This document shows positions 39,801-52,344 of a DNA stretch of 64,000 nucleotides, piece by piece. Position 1 is the first letter of the stretch. Each line of letters opens with the position of its first letter. The stretch spans positions 315,483-379,482 of the forward strand of contig CAJJDP010000045.1 of assembly GCA_905182995.1 (NCBI GenBank). The letters run 5' to 3'. Below the pieces are notes generated by a model that had not been told where the DNA came from, did not search any database, and worked only from the letters and a program-made list of their open reading frames with translations. Made by a program: the position numbers and the translations under genes. The stretch comes from Paramecium octaurelia. Its lineage: Eukaryota; Ciliophora; Oligohymenophorea; Peniculida; Parameciidae.

Positions 39801-42800
39801 GAACTATCTAATACCAGTCTTTGCTCGTTTGTTGTAAAGGAATGAAGAAATGAGAGAGAAAGTATTGACATCTTTGTAAAAAGTGATCCATTTATGTGGA
39901 ATATAATTCAATCCTCAATATATAGATTAAGTGATTGCTTGTGTAATGCTATTTTGTTAGGGATAAGAGTCATCAAAGTTAGTGTTGATAGGCTTAGAGA
40001 TTATGGAGACATTGATTAAAAGTAGTAAGTAGCACTTAAGACATAAAGTGGAACCATTAGTCAGACTAATAAATTAGGAAATCAGTCAATTTGAAGAGGA
40101 GAAAGATCTGGTTCGTAAAGGAATAAAGATATACATATTGTTAGAGAATTTACTAGACTCTTAGTTGCATATGTTCATTCCATTTATGTGTAAGTTGTTG
40201 AGTAAGGAAGTATCCAGTGTTTTATTGGAAGTTAGAAAGGACATAATTAATTTGTTTGTATCTTTGTCAAGGAAATGCCCAACTACAGTTCAATATTTAT
40301 CATTGATTGTGAACTCGTTGTTAAATCTAGTAGAATTAAGTGCAAAAACACCATAGCAATTAGAAATGCATCAGACAGTGTTAAATTGCATTGTCAACCT
40401 AATCTTATAACATAAGAATCTTATGCTTGTGTATTTACCGATGATCCATTTGCAAGTACAGAAATATAAGATACATCATTAATAATATTAAAAATTAGTT
40501 GAAATCTTTTTGATGTATGGTAATTTAGAAGATTTGAATAATCTATTGGATGAGGATTGCAAGGCCATTGAGCAATTATTTCCATCTTAGATTACTTCCT
40601 ATTATTCAATTGAACCAAACGCACCTATGTACAAGAAGATCGAACCTGAAGAATTAGTGGCTAAATTTGATACAGAATAAAGAAAGCTAAAGGAAGAATG
40701 GTAAGAGTGGATGCGTAATACAAGTGTGGAATTATTGAAGTTATCTCCATTTCTTGTATTGAGTCCTTGCTCTTCTATTGCTGAAATGTATTAAACATTA
40801 GCGTATGAATTGTTCAATATTGCATTCGATTCAGCTTGGTATTTCTTGAATGATAAGCACAAAGAATTGATGGTGTAATATTTGGTTAGAGTTATTAAGG
40901 CAGAAAACATTCCCCTCTAAATTTCATAAACTATTCTAAATTTAGCAGAATTCATGTAACATGACAAAGAAGGATTACAGATTGATATTAGTTCATTAGG
41001 TGAATTGGCTGAAAAATGTATGGCATATGCGAAGGCTCTTTATTATAGAGAACATGAATTTGAGACTGCTAACTTAAAAGCCATACAATCTTTGATATCT
41101 CTTTATACAAATTTGGGATTGCAGGAATCTGCCAATGGTTTATTGACTTATGCTAAATAATCCCTAAAGATTTAGGTGTAAAATACAGATTATGAGCGAT
41201 TAAAGAAATGGGATGAAGCCTTATAGGAGTACAGACAATAACAATTGAAGTATGAAAATGATCAAAGAATGGATTTAGCAATTAAATTGGTAGTTCCTAA
41301 GATGAGATGTTTGAATGCTTTGATGTAATGGTAAACTTTGATTAGTTAAGCTGAGGAGATTTTTAAAAGCAATGAAGATGCGAAAAAAAAGGAAATTGCT
41401 CACTTAGCTGCAAATGCTGCTATGCATTTAGGGTAATGGGACAAATTGGCTACTTATAATGAGCAAGTGAATGCTGAAGAGTTGGACAAACCATTTTGGA
41501 AGGCCGCTGTTTGCATATCAAAAGAACAATTAGATGAAGCAAAGATATAAGTAAGGAAGAGTAGAGAGAGATTGGATGGTTTGGTGACGGGATTATTATA
41601 GGAATCATATGATAGAGCTTAGGATGGAGTATTGAAATTGCAATAGTTAGTTGAAATGGAAGAAATTATAGAAATCAAACAATTTGAAAATAAGGTTTAG
41701 AAGGCAGCTTAAGAGAATGTAGGTGAATATTCATATATTAAATTATTGGATGAATTAGAAATTCGTAAGAAGAAGCTAAAGGATATATGGCATGATAGGT
41801 TAAGTGGGGCACCAAAGGATATTGATGTCTGGTATCGGTTGCTTTCCACCAGACAATTATATTTACCAAAAGTACATGATCTTGACATTTGGATTAAATT
41901 TGCTAAGTTATGTTTGAAGAGATAAAAAATGGTTCTGTGTAAATCTACCATTGAAATACTGAAAGAATAATTCTAGAATTAGGGATAGGCTCCTCTGCCT
42001 GTCACTCTTCACATCTTCAATATGCAATTTGAATATGTTCATGCCAAACATGAAATCTAAATTTTAGATTAGGTTAGAGAGTACTTCACCAATTAGGAAT
42101 AAATCAGTTCTATTGATTCTAAATTAAAAGCTAAGACTTTCTTTACTCTAGGAAAATGGGCTTATGAAAGAGCAGAATCAACAAGTGATTTAGAGTAGAT
42201 TACTAAATAATTCGATGAATCCTTGCAATATAATTCCACTTATGCTAAGGCATGGCATTATTATGGATTATGCAATTTCGAAGTTATTGAATAATAAGAA
42301 AATAGATAATCTATGAATGCACATGTATTCGCAGCAGTCAAAGGATTCTTGAAATCCATATCCTTAGGAAGTAGAGATATAAAGAAGGGTAGATACATTC
42401 TATAAGATACTTTGCGTCTGTTATCCTTGATATTTAAGTATGGAATGGAAGCTGCTATATCTGATGAATTCAGACAGAACTACAAATAAATAGATGTTAT
42501 AGCTTGGATTGATGTCATTCCATAAATACTAGCCAGAATCCAAATTCAAAATCCAATAATTCAATAACTATTACAAGATTTATTAATTCACATCAGTCGC
42601 ATTCACCCTTAAGCTCTTATATATCCCTTGACTGTTGCTTGCAAATCAAAAAATCAAATTAAAAGGTTGTAAGTACTTAAGATATTGGATGATATGAAAA
42701 AGCATTCTCCAATTCTTGTTAATGAAGCCCTAATAATTAGTGAAGAACTCAATCGTACTGCCATATTATTGAAAGAAGCATGGAGAGAAGGAATCCAAGA

Positions 42801-44488
42801 GGCTTGGACATCTTTTTCATAAGATAAGAATAAAACACATGTCGAGAGAATTTTAAGAGGATTACATGATAATATGAGAGTTAAACTTGAGAGTTTAAGT
42901 GAGATCTCATTTCATCAAACATATGGATAAGAGATATTTGAGGCTGAAGCTTGGTTATAGAGGTATTTAAGAACTGAAGATTAAGTATGTTTATGTGTTG
43001 CTTTTGATATCTATACGAGAATCTATCATAAAGTTTAGAAGAGTTTAGAAAAAATGAAGAAGGTTCATCTTGAGAATGTATCTCCAAAATTGCTGGCTAC
43101 TTAAAATTGTGAGATTAGTATTCCTGGATTGTATAAACCAAACAAATAACTAATTACAATCAATGGATTTGCTCCTAGATTAGATGTCTTATCAAGTAAG
43201 TAGCATCCAAGATAAGTTAAGATGTTTGGAAATGATTCAAAGGAGTACCATTTCTTATTAAAAGGACATGAGGATTTAAGGTAAGATGAAAGAGTGATGT
43301 AATTATTTTCACTAGTAAATCGTTTACTTACAAATGATACTGAAACAGAGAGGAAAGATCTTACGATTACAAGATACTCTGTTATTCCTTTATCTCATAA
43401 TACTGGATTATTAGGATGGGTATAGAATTGTGATACTTTGCAACAATTAGTAAGAGAATATAGGGACAAATATGCAATCAGACCCAATGCAGAAAGCACT
43501 TTAATGGAATAATTTTGTGCCTAGTATCAAAATCTACCCTTGCCTAACAAAGTTGAGATTTACAGACACATACTTGAAAATACAAGAGGGGAGGATTTGT
43601 AAAAGGTTTTGTGGATAAAATCACCCAATTCTGAGGTTTGGCTTGAAAGGAGAATCAATTACACAAGATCTTTGGCAACTATGTCAATGGTAGGATATAT
43701 TTTGGGATTAGGAGACAGACATCCATCCAACTTTATGTTGCAAAAATTAACTGGTAAAATTGTACATATAGATTTTGGAGATTGTTTTGGTAATTGATAC
43801 ATGCTTATACATTAATAGAAGTGGCAATGAAGAGAGAGAAATATCCAGAGAGAGTCCCATTCAGACTTACTAGAATGTTGGTAAAAGCAATGGAGGCTTG
43901 TGGAATAGAAGGTGTATATAGACATACTTGTAATGTTGTAATGAGAGTACTAAGGGAAAACAAAGAGTATTACTAATTCTATGATTTAGATCTCTATTGG
44001 CTGTGTTAGATTCATTTGTATATGATCCTTTACTTACTTGGAGACTTTTGAATGCATAAGATCATAAACCTAAAAAGGAGGCTAGGAATGTAGATTTACA
44101 CAAGTAAATTCCACAATAAATGATCAATTAACTCAATGATAAGGAAATTAACTAGGGGAAGAGTTTGATTCAAGTCATTCCGGAAGCTAAAAGGAGGGGC
44201 AGCATAATTGATGACGGAAAACAGTAATAAACTCTGAAGAGAAAGGAGAGTGGAAGAGAGAAGGAAATTTATTTTGAATTCGCTGATGAAGAGAGGGAAA
44301 TACCAGATGATTTATAAAATTAGAAGGGGTTAGAGGTTATTGAGAGAATCAAGAAAAAATTACAAGGAAGAGATTTCAAAGAGCATGAAGTGTTGTCGAC
44401 AGAAAGTCAAGTCAATCAACTTATACTATAAGCAACTAATCATGAAAACATTGCGTAGGCTTACTTGGGATGGTGTCCATTTTGGTGA
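36874..44488 (+). CDS. TOR: TOR protein kinase (PI3K-related)
   Basis: 2485 aa; introns 37055-37082, 37518-37542, 37674-37699, 38173-38198, 43790-43818 and 43967-43989 (23-29 nt) leave exactly 2486 codons. Order: HEAT repeats, FAT domain, FRB (~residues 1925-2020), kinase domain with [17 protein letters not shown], the catalytic loop [11 protein letters not shown] and HIDFGDCF, and a FATC tail ending GWCPFW, all as in TOR. TOR couples nutrients to growth in TORC1/TORC2. Odd: in FRB the serine that contacts rapamycin-FKBP12 (human Ser2035) is Trp1943 ([10 protein letters not shown]), and the key Trp2101 is Phe2009 (CVAFDIY), predicting rapamycin insensitivity. The two last introns fall inside conserved kinase motifs, so their placement is certain. 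Confidence 0.97.
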
Positions 44489-44589
44489 TTATTATGATAA
44501 TCCATTCCAATATTAGCAATTATAATATTGTTTATTTTCAATTTAAATATTAAATGTTGCAGAAATCAATAAAATATAAGTTGTGTAAA

Positions 44590-45011
44590 TCACAAATACT
44601 ATGACAATTATTCCTTCTTTATTGGCTTTACTAAGAGGTCATCCATGCCTGCATTTAAACATGCTGTCTTTGTCTTTGGATCTCCATCTGATAAATAATT
44701 AATTAATATCTATTCTTACCCCCACTCAATCCTAATATCTTGCATTTAGGCAATCCTTTTGCTTTCTCATGAGCTCTTATTTGTTTGGTCGACTAATAAA
44801 ATGTTCACTCCCTTACATCATATCCATCCATAACTGGCATATGAATATCCATTAAAACATGAGCGAAATTAGGTGATTTTTAGTACGTTTCCAGTGCTTC
44901 CTTTCCATTAGATACCACTACACATTCTACTTTGAGAGCTCCATAAAGCATTTTAATCAGATTCTGAGCAAAGGGTTCGTCATCTGCTACCAAAACCTTC
45001 TTTCCGTCCAT
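44590..45011 (-). CDS. Stand-alone response-regulator receiver protein
   Basis: 121 aa after removing introns 44793-44816 (24 nt) and 44688-44719 (32 nt). A single CheY-like receiver domain: acidic pair in VLVADDEPFA, phospho-acceptor Asp in VLMDIHMPVMDGYD, Ser/Thr switch in ILGLSGDG and conserved Lys in LVKPIKKEQL. There is no output domain, so it must relay or act by protein contact, as CheY or Spo0F do. It implies a hybrid histidine kinase elsewhere in the genome. It sits between TOR and DBP10 with 101 and 26 nt of spacing. Confidence 0.92.
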
Positions 45012-45037
45012 AATAATAAAAAATATATATTTATTAA

Positions 45038-47203
45038 TCACAATTTATTCTTTCTTTGTTTCTTCTCGATCTGTCTACGTTTGCCCTTCTCCATATTCTT
45101 CAATTTCAAGTTCTTCTTTATTTTTTTAGACTAAATTATAAATAACACATTACTTTCAACAGTTGCTCTGGTCTCTTTATCTCCTACTTCCCTCCTCTCT
45201 ATTATCCCTCCTCTTAATTAAAGTAATATCCTTTGCCTCTCATTTGTCTCCTCTTAAAAAGTTCTTTCGCTCGAGAAACTATTTATTGATCCTAAATTTC
45301 AACCAAATCTTTACTTCTTCCTCTCCCACATTCTACAATTAGATGCTTGTTTATTTCTACCACTTCTTAAAATTCTGCTTTCCTTTTTCAACCTTCATCC
45401 CACGATCCTCCTTGTCTTGTTACTGAGTTGCCTTTGGGTTTACATACTTCTTTTTATCCTTATCCCAAACCATCTATTTTCTCTTACGGAGTGCATCAGT
45501 CCCATCTGAAATTACAAATGGATTGATATCCTCCAGTGTAATCTTATGTAAGTCTTCAAATTCTGACTTTTTGGTTGGATCCCTTTAAGTTGGAATAAAG
45601 AACTTTTGATCCATAAAATTTTCGATATTTAATGATTTCGGCTATTCCTTGAGTTCTATCTTTGGAAGAGGTTTACGCTTTTGTACATCCTTCAAATGAG
45701 ACACAGCCTTCATAAAAGGATCCGATTTCTAATTTGATTCAAACTTCTTGATTTCTATGACACTCTAAGTAGATTTGAAATTCTTAATTTAATTAAGCAT
45801 ATCCTTTGTGTCTTCCTCAACTTAGATCTTATCCTTAAACAATGGATGCACCAAACTGGTATCTATATTTGTCTTTACCTTCTTGGCTGATCCTCTGGTT
45901 TTACGAAACTTTTCATTAGCTCTGGTTGCTATTTCTTTATAATTCTAAAACTCAATGTCATCATTCAAGTCATTCAATTTCTCTTGGTTTTACATTAACA
46001 ACTCAATTGGCATACTACCGTAAAATGCCAATGAAGGGTCGTTAAAATCACCGTCATTCACTAATTTTCTACCAACATATATCATTGTTTCTTTAATGTA
46101 AAGAATCTCCTCTGATGATATCAATGCGTATACATAACCTGCCTTACCTGCTCTTGCTGTACGACCAGATCTGTGTATAAATATTTTAGGATTCGATGGG
46201 TAGTCATAATGTATAACATTGGCGACAAATGGTAGATCTATACCTCTACTTGCCAAATCAGTAACAATCAAAACTTTCACTTGATTCCTTTTGAAGTTAT
46301 CTAACTATTCTTTCCTGTCCAACTAATCCATTTTACCATAAACATGAACAGACGAGATATGGAATTTGTTTAAGGCATAAGAGAGCATATCAACCAGAAA
46401 TCGAGTTGAGGCAAACACCAAACAAGTATCCTCGAGTTATCTAATCAAATATATGAGAGCACTCAATTTGTTATCGTTTGCTGCAAATAGAAAATGTAAT
46501 TGCATTGAATCTGGCAATTGAAACTCTTTGTCTAATTTACAAAATATGTAATCCTTTAGTCCAACAGATGCGAACATATTGAGCTACTCTGGAATGGTGG
46601 CAGAAAACATTAATGATTGTTTTTAAGAAGGAAGATGGGTTAAGATTTATTTAAGTTGATCTGCCAAACCCATTTCAAATAAGAAATCAGCCTCATCATA
46701 AATGACCATTTGGACTCTTGATAACTTCAATCTATCTTCCAATAGATGTTGCAACACTCTTCCAGGAGTACAAATTAAAATATCAGGATTTGCAGCCAAA
46801 CTCTCAAATTAACCTTCAAAACCATGACCTCCAACCATTATAGAGTATTGAATATCTGTGAATTTTAATAAGGCTTTTAACACTGAAGCTATTTGCAATG
46901 CCAACTCTCTTGTTGGTAGAAGAATCAATCCCCTTATACCAACAACTGTACTATGGTTCTGCAACTTATTAATTAGGGGAATCAAAAAGGCGGCTGTTTT
47001 ACCAGATCCAGTTTTTGAGCAAGCCACAATGTCACGTCCTGCCAATATTTATGGTATTGCCTAGATTAGATAAATCGGCATTAAACTTTTCTTTAGATTG
47101 GAGTGGGAACATTGAATCCCTGGGTCTTGATAGCTCTATAAAGTTCGGGGATTAATCCCATAGATTCGAATCCTCCAGATTTTTTGACTTTAGTTTAATC
47201 CAT
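45038..47203 (-). CDS. DBP10: DEAD-box RNA helicase DBP10/DDX54
   Basis: About 698 aa. Introns at 47061-47086 (26 nt) and 45131-45153 (23 nt) are firm. A third with length 2 mod 3 is needed near 45290-45340; a 20-nt GTA..AAG at 45317-45336 fits but has unusual composition. N-terminus [17 protein letters not shown] with the Q motif, motif [13 protein letters not shown] in [16 protein letters not shown], and [10 protein letters not shown]. The C-terminus has the DBP10-specific section ([26 protein letters not shown]) and a basic tail. DBP10/DDX54 acts in 60S pre-ribosome assembly in the nucleolus. Confidence 0.9.
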
Positions 47204-47393
47204 ATATTAAATTATTAAATTGAGATTTACATGATTATATTTATGTTATTCCTCTGAATTTGATAAAGAAGGACATAAATATTAAATGAAAACACATGCT
47301 TAAAAATGATTTACAGGATCCGAACCATTATTGAATATTGAATTGGTTTGTCAAATATTTAAATTAATTTTTCTCCATAATTAATAATTAAAA

Positions 47394-48301
47394 ATGGAAA
47401 GAGCTGCAAATCTCATCTTAACAACAGGATCCCTACTTGTCGGAGGTGGAATTTTATTCAAGTCCTTCTTCTATACCGTAGATGGAGGATAAAGAGGATT
47501 AATTTTTGATCGATTTTAAGGAGTGAAAGAATCTGTCTATGGAGAAGGAATGCACTTTTTCATTCCAGTTATTTAAGTATTTGAATTGCATAATGATTCT
47601 CTAGTCACCCATTGTGGCTGAAGTGCGTCTATAACCAAAAACAGTGGCATCTCATACAGGTACCAAAGATTTACAAACTGTGGATATTGCTATCAGGATG
47701 CTTCATAAACCAATTGAATAATATTTACCTGAAATTTATAAGTAGAATTGCAAATATTATCCATCTTAGAACTATTGGTTTAAATTATGAAGAGAAGATT
47801 CTTCCATCTATTGCTAATGAAGTCTTGAAGGCAGTCGTGGCCTAATATGATGCAGATCAATTGATCAAAATGAGAGAGAAGATATCCTAGGAAATTAAGG
47901 AAGGTTTGATTGAAAGAGCAAAGGAATTCAAAATTGTCTTGGAAGATGTATCAATTACTCATTTGGGATTCATGAAAGAATATGCTCAAGCAATTGAGGC
48001 TAAATAGGTGGCCTAGTAATTGGCTGAAAGATAAAAGTTCATTGTGTTGAGAGATGAAGAAGAAAAGAATGCAAAGATCATTTTATCTGAAGGAGAATCA
48101 GAAGCTGCAAGATTGATCAATGAAGCAGTGAAATCTTATGGCACAGGTACTAACTCATTATTCAATATAATAGCCTAGATTGAAATTAAGAAATTAGAGA
48201 CTGCCAAACATATTGCCGAAACCTTAGCTAAAAGTCCAAACATTAGTTGGATTCCAACTGGAAATGGAGTTTCAAATCTATTGAATTTGAAAACATTTTG
48301 A
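47394..48301 (+). CDS. PHB1: Prohibitin (PHB1-like)
   Basis: 283 aa after removing two 28-nt introns, 47577-47604 and 47742-47769. N-terminal hydrophobic anchor ([15 protein letters not shown]), then the SPFH/band-7 domain with [43 protein letters not shown], and the C-terminal coiled coil ([19 protein letters not shown]). Prohibitins form ring assemblies with PHB2 in the mitochondrial inner membrane and regulate m-AAA protease. The IFDRF motif favours PHB1 over PHB2. Stop is 33 nt from the convergent aconitase stop. Confidence 0.94.
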
Positions 48302-48334
48302 GGATGTATTTTATATTATTTGAATGCATATATA

Positions 48335-51125
48335 TCATGCTTTAACAAGTTTTCTTAAAACATATTACAAGATTCCTCCATGTTTGTAATATTCAATTTC
48401 AACCTCAGTGTCTAATCTGGATTTGGCTTAGAATTTCTTGCCAGTTGCTAAAGATAATAGAAATAAATGATTACATGTTTCAACGGTGTATGTTTAACCA
48501 AGAGTTAAATTGCTTTCATTGACATTGATAGTGAATTATTCTTTTCCAGTTAATCCAAGAGTATCAGCACTTTCTCCCTTTAAAAATTCAAGTGGTAAGA
48601 TACCCATTCCAACTAAGTTGGATCTGTGGATTCTCTCAAATGATTATGCAATGACACATTTAACACCTTACAAATATGGTCCTCTAAGAAATATGATATA
48701 AATTATTACTTTGCTGCCCAATCTCTGCTACTTCCTGAACCATATTCTTGACCAGCCAAAACAATAGTTTGATTTCCCTCTTTCATGTGTTTATCAGCTG
48801 CATCAAAGACATCCATGACTTCTCCAGTTGGAACATAGACAGTTTAAGGTCCAACCTTGCTAACCAATTTGTTGATGATACGAGTGTTAGCAAATGTACC
48901 TCTGGCCATGATTTCATCATTTCCTCTTCTGGCACCATAAGTGTTGAAATCCTTTTTGGCAACTCCTTTGCTCTTTAGATAACGACCAGCAGGTGAGTTT
49001 TCAGCAATAGAACCAGCTGGTGAGATGTGATCTGTTGTGATGAAATCACCTAAATTCAAAAGACAATAAGCATTCTTGATTGGTTAAACTTATTTTGGAT
49101 TCAATTCTGTAGTTTAGAAGAATGGTGGGTTGTGAATATAAGTGGATTCTGGTTTCCATTAGTAAAGATCTGTCTTATTGACTTTCAATTAATTCCATCT
49201 TTCTGTTCCTTATGCGATTCTTGAGTAGATATCTCTGAACATTTATGGTTTGAGTGCTTATTCAACAGCCTTACTGCTTTATTCTCTGCTTGGCCAGATA
49301 TCTTTCAAAAATACTGGTTTTCCATTTTTATCAGTTCCAATTGGAGTTGTATCAAAATCAATGTTGACAGTACCAGCTAATGCATAAGCAACAACCAATG
49401 GGGGAGATGCAAGATAATTGGCTCTAACTTATTAGTGGATTCTAGCTTCAAAGTTACGATTTCCTGAGAGAACAGCTGCAGCAACTAAATCCTTGTTTTT
49501 AATAGCTTCAGCAACTTCATTATCTAATTCTCCAGTGTTACCAATGCAAGTCATGCATCCATAACCAGCAGTTGTGAAACCCAATTAATCAAGATATTTG
49601 CTGACACCTGATTCCTCGAAATACTTAGTGACAACATTAGATCCTGGAGAGAGAGTGGTTTTGATGTATGGTTTAACTTTCAATCCCTTTTCAATAGCAT
49701 TCTTAGCCAAAAGACCAGCACCAATCATACTTTCTGGATTACTTGTATTTGTGCATGATGTAATAGCAGCAATAACAACACTTCCATGTTGAAGAGAATA
49801 TTTCTATCCTTGATAAGTGAATTCAGCAACATCTGCTTATTTTTCTTATGGAATTCCAAATCCTTTGAATCCAACCTTATTGTTGAGACAAGAAGCCCAA
49901 TCTTTCTTCATTTCAGCCAATGGTACTCTATCGTGAGGTCTCTTTGGTCCTGAGAGTGATGGTTAGACTGAAGCAAGATCCAAATCTAAAACTTCACCAG
50001 AGAAGTGAGGATCATTTCCACTCTTGTAATCACGGAACAATCCTTATTCTCTGAGATAAGCTTCAATTTATCTAACTTTTGTTTCTGGTCTACCTGTTAA
50101 GTTCAAGTAATCAATAGTCTTGTGATCAATTGGGAAGTATCCCATAGTAGCACCATATTCTGGAGCCATGTTGGCAATGGTTGCCCTATCGGCAAGAGAC
50201 AAGGTCTCAACTCCTGGTCCAAAGAATTCAACGAATTTACCAACAACACCTCTCTTTCTTAACATTTGTGTGCAAGTAAGGACTAGATCTGTGGCTGTGA
50301 CATTTGATGGTAATTTTCCATGTAATCTGAAACCTACAACTTCTGGTAAGACCATTGATATTGTTTATCCAAGCATAACAGCTTCAGCTTCAATTCCACC
50401 AACACCCCATCCTGTCACTCCCAAACCATTAATCATTGTTGTGTGTGAATCTGTTCCTACGACTGAGTCTGGGAATAAGTATCCTTATTCTTCCATTACA
50501 ACTCTTGCCAAGTATTCCAAGTTCACTTAATGAACAATTCCTGATCCTGGTGGAACAATCAAGAAGTTCTTGAAGGCTGTTGATCCCCATTTCAAGAATT
50601 CAAAACGCTCATAGTTACGACTGAATTCAATTTTCTCATTCTCTTCATATGCTCTTGGTACTCTTGATACATCTGCTTAAACTGAATGATCAATGACTAA
50701 GTCAACTGGGCACAATGGATTAATCTTTTATGGGTCTCCACCTAGTCTCTTCATTGCATCTCTCATTGCAGCCAAATCTACTACTGCTGGCACTCCTGTA
50801 AAATCTTGTAAGATGACACGTGCGGGCTTGAATGGAATCTCTATCTATTTTGGAGCATTTGTCTCCCAATTCAAGATATTCTAAACATCCTTCTATGTCA
50901 CTGCAAACTCATCACAATTACGCACTGCTGATTCCAACAACACTCTGATCGAATATGGTAAATGATCTATACAATATACAACTCGAACTTACTTAATTTA
51001 GAATCCCCCAAAGCTGGTAAACTGAAGAACTTATACTCTTTTCCGTCAACTTTGAGTGTTTTCTAAGCCTTAATGTATGGATTAGCTCTTGCTCCGAACC
51101 TGAATCTGGATGTGAATCTTATCAT
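48335..51125 (-). CDS. Aconitate hydratase (IRP1/AcnA type)
   Basis: 903 aa after removing introns 50967-50992, 48684-48709 and 48448-48474 (26-27 nt). Iron-sulfur ligands are in [11 protein letters not shown] and [11 protein letters not shown]. Other aconitase signatures are [32 protein letters not shown] and [15 protein letters not shown]. The length and [13 protein letters not shown] match the IRP1/bacterial AcnA branch rather than classic mitochondrial ACO2. The N-terminus ([16 protein letters not shown]) is Arg-rich and lacks acids, which suggests mitochondrial import. Converts citrate to isocitrate. Confidence 0.96.
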
Positions 51126-51151
51126 AATTAAAAATTTATTTTAAGCATCAC

Positions 51152-51340
51152 TCAACATTAAAAATCACTTAAATACTCCACCTTTTTATAATAATTATTA
51201 AATGATACTATACTTCTAACTAATTCTGGTACATTTGAAGATAACTTTTTTAAAAATTCAACACTGAAACAAGAATACTGGAAGATATAATTGATAATTA
51301 ATTTCTCAATAATTGTATTTAAATGTTTCAATCGCTGCAT
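51152..51340 (-). CDS. Hypothetical small protein
   Basis: 62-aa ORF 26 nt upstream of the aconitase start and on the same strand, starting MQRLKHLNTIIEKL and ending at TGA 51152-51154. Composition (Leu, Ser, Val, Glu) is less AT-biased than the surrounding DNA, but there is no homology or intron support. It could be chance. Confidence 0.35.
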
Positions 51341-52344
51341 TCTCTTAAAATAATCCTAATTTATAAGGATAATTATTTATAGAGATCCATTTAAAGGTGC
51401 CTTTAAATTTCTAGCAAATTAGGCAAATATTTTAAATGGTATTTGATTCATTTATTAAATAGCCATATATATATTTTAGATCAATTTATCATTTATTAAT
51501 TATAACATAAAGAAATTGAATATACTTAATATTAAATTTGTGATCTAATCATGCAAAATTGATATCTTGAGGTTAATTACATTCTTTGATTATATCATCA
51601 ATATTATCGTAAATGTAATTTTTTGTTAGCCTTTTAAATTTCAATATCTAAAAGCATTTTCATTGACAGAATTTAGAACTCCTACAATCTTGAAAGCTTT
51701 TATTCAAGTAAATCTAAAAGAAATTATTATTGTTAAATAGTTTTTCTGGCCTTATGTAGAGAATAGAATTCATGATAATTCATTCTTAAATTATTGAATT
51801 GCAATGATTTAATCATCTTACATTGTATTTATCACTTTAAGTCATTTTCCTTTTGTTTAAATTTTATTATTCACTTCATATTATTCATGAATTACTTTAA
51901 AACCTAAAATAAATCCCAAATTAGTCATAATTAAAACCACAATTTACTTATTAAAAATATTTCTGTTGTTTTTTAAATAGCTAATTAGGATTCTATTCAG
52001 TTTTTATATGTCAAAAGTATATTATATGAAGTAAATAGGATTAATTACATAATTCTATTAATTATAAAAAGGCTTTAATAATGAATATTTGGCAAAGCAT
52101 AAATTTTTATAAATGTTAGTTACATTTAACTATTTAAGTTAAATAAAAGATGAATTAAAGAAAATATATAAATTGAAATAGGGCGACTTATTCCACATCT
52201 ATTTTAATCATAAATTAATATCATTTTATTAAAATTTAGTTCATATGTAAAAGTTGTTTTATATATCATGTATTATTCATTCAATCCAATAAGCTTGAAG
52301 AATAATGAAATTAATAATATATGAACAGAATTTAAGTATTAAAA
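51341..52344. other. AT-rich region without recognisable gene
   Basis: About 1 kb of low-complexity AT-rich DNA. No ORF with protein-like composition, no long repeat and no tRNA-like fold seen on either strand. Confidence 0.6.

Noticed and set aside
42881-43087. Minus-strand ORF of 68 codons inside TOR (and others at 36859, 37183, 38400, 41709)
   Set aside because: All are antisense to continuous TOR coding sequence with conserved HEAT, FAT or FRB residues.
47061-47086. In-frame TAA/TAG in conserved genes as possible pseudogene stops
   Set aside because: They occur in nearly all genes at positions expected to be Gln; the ciliate code explains them, so they are not lesions.
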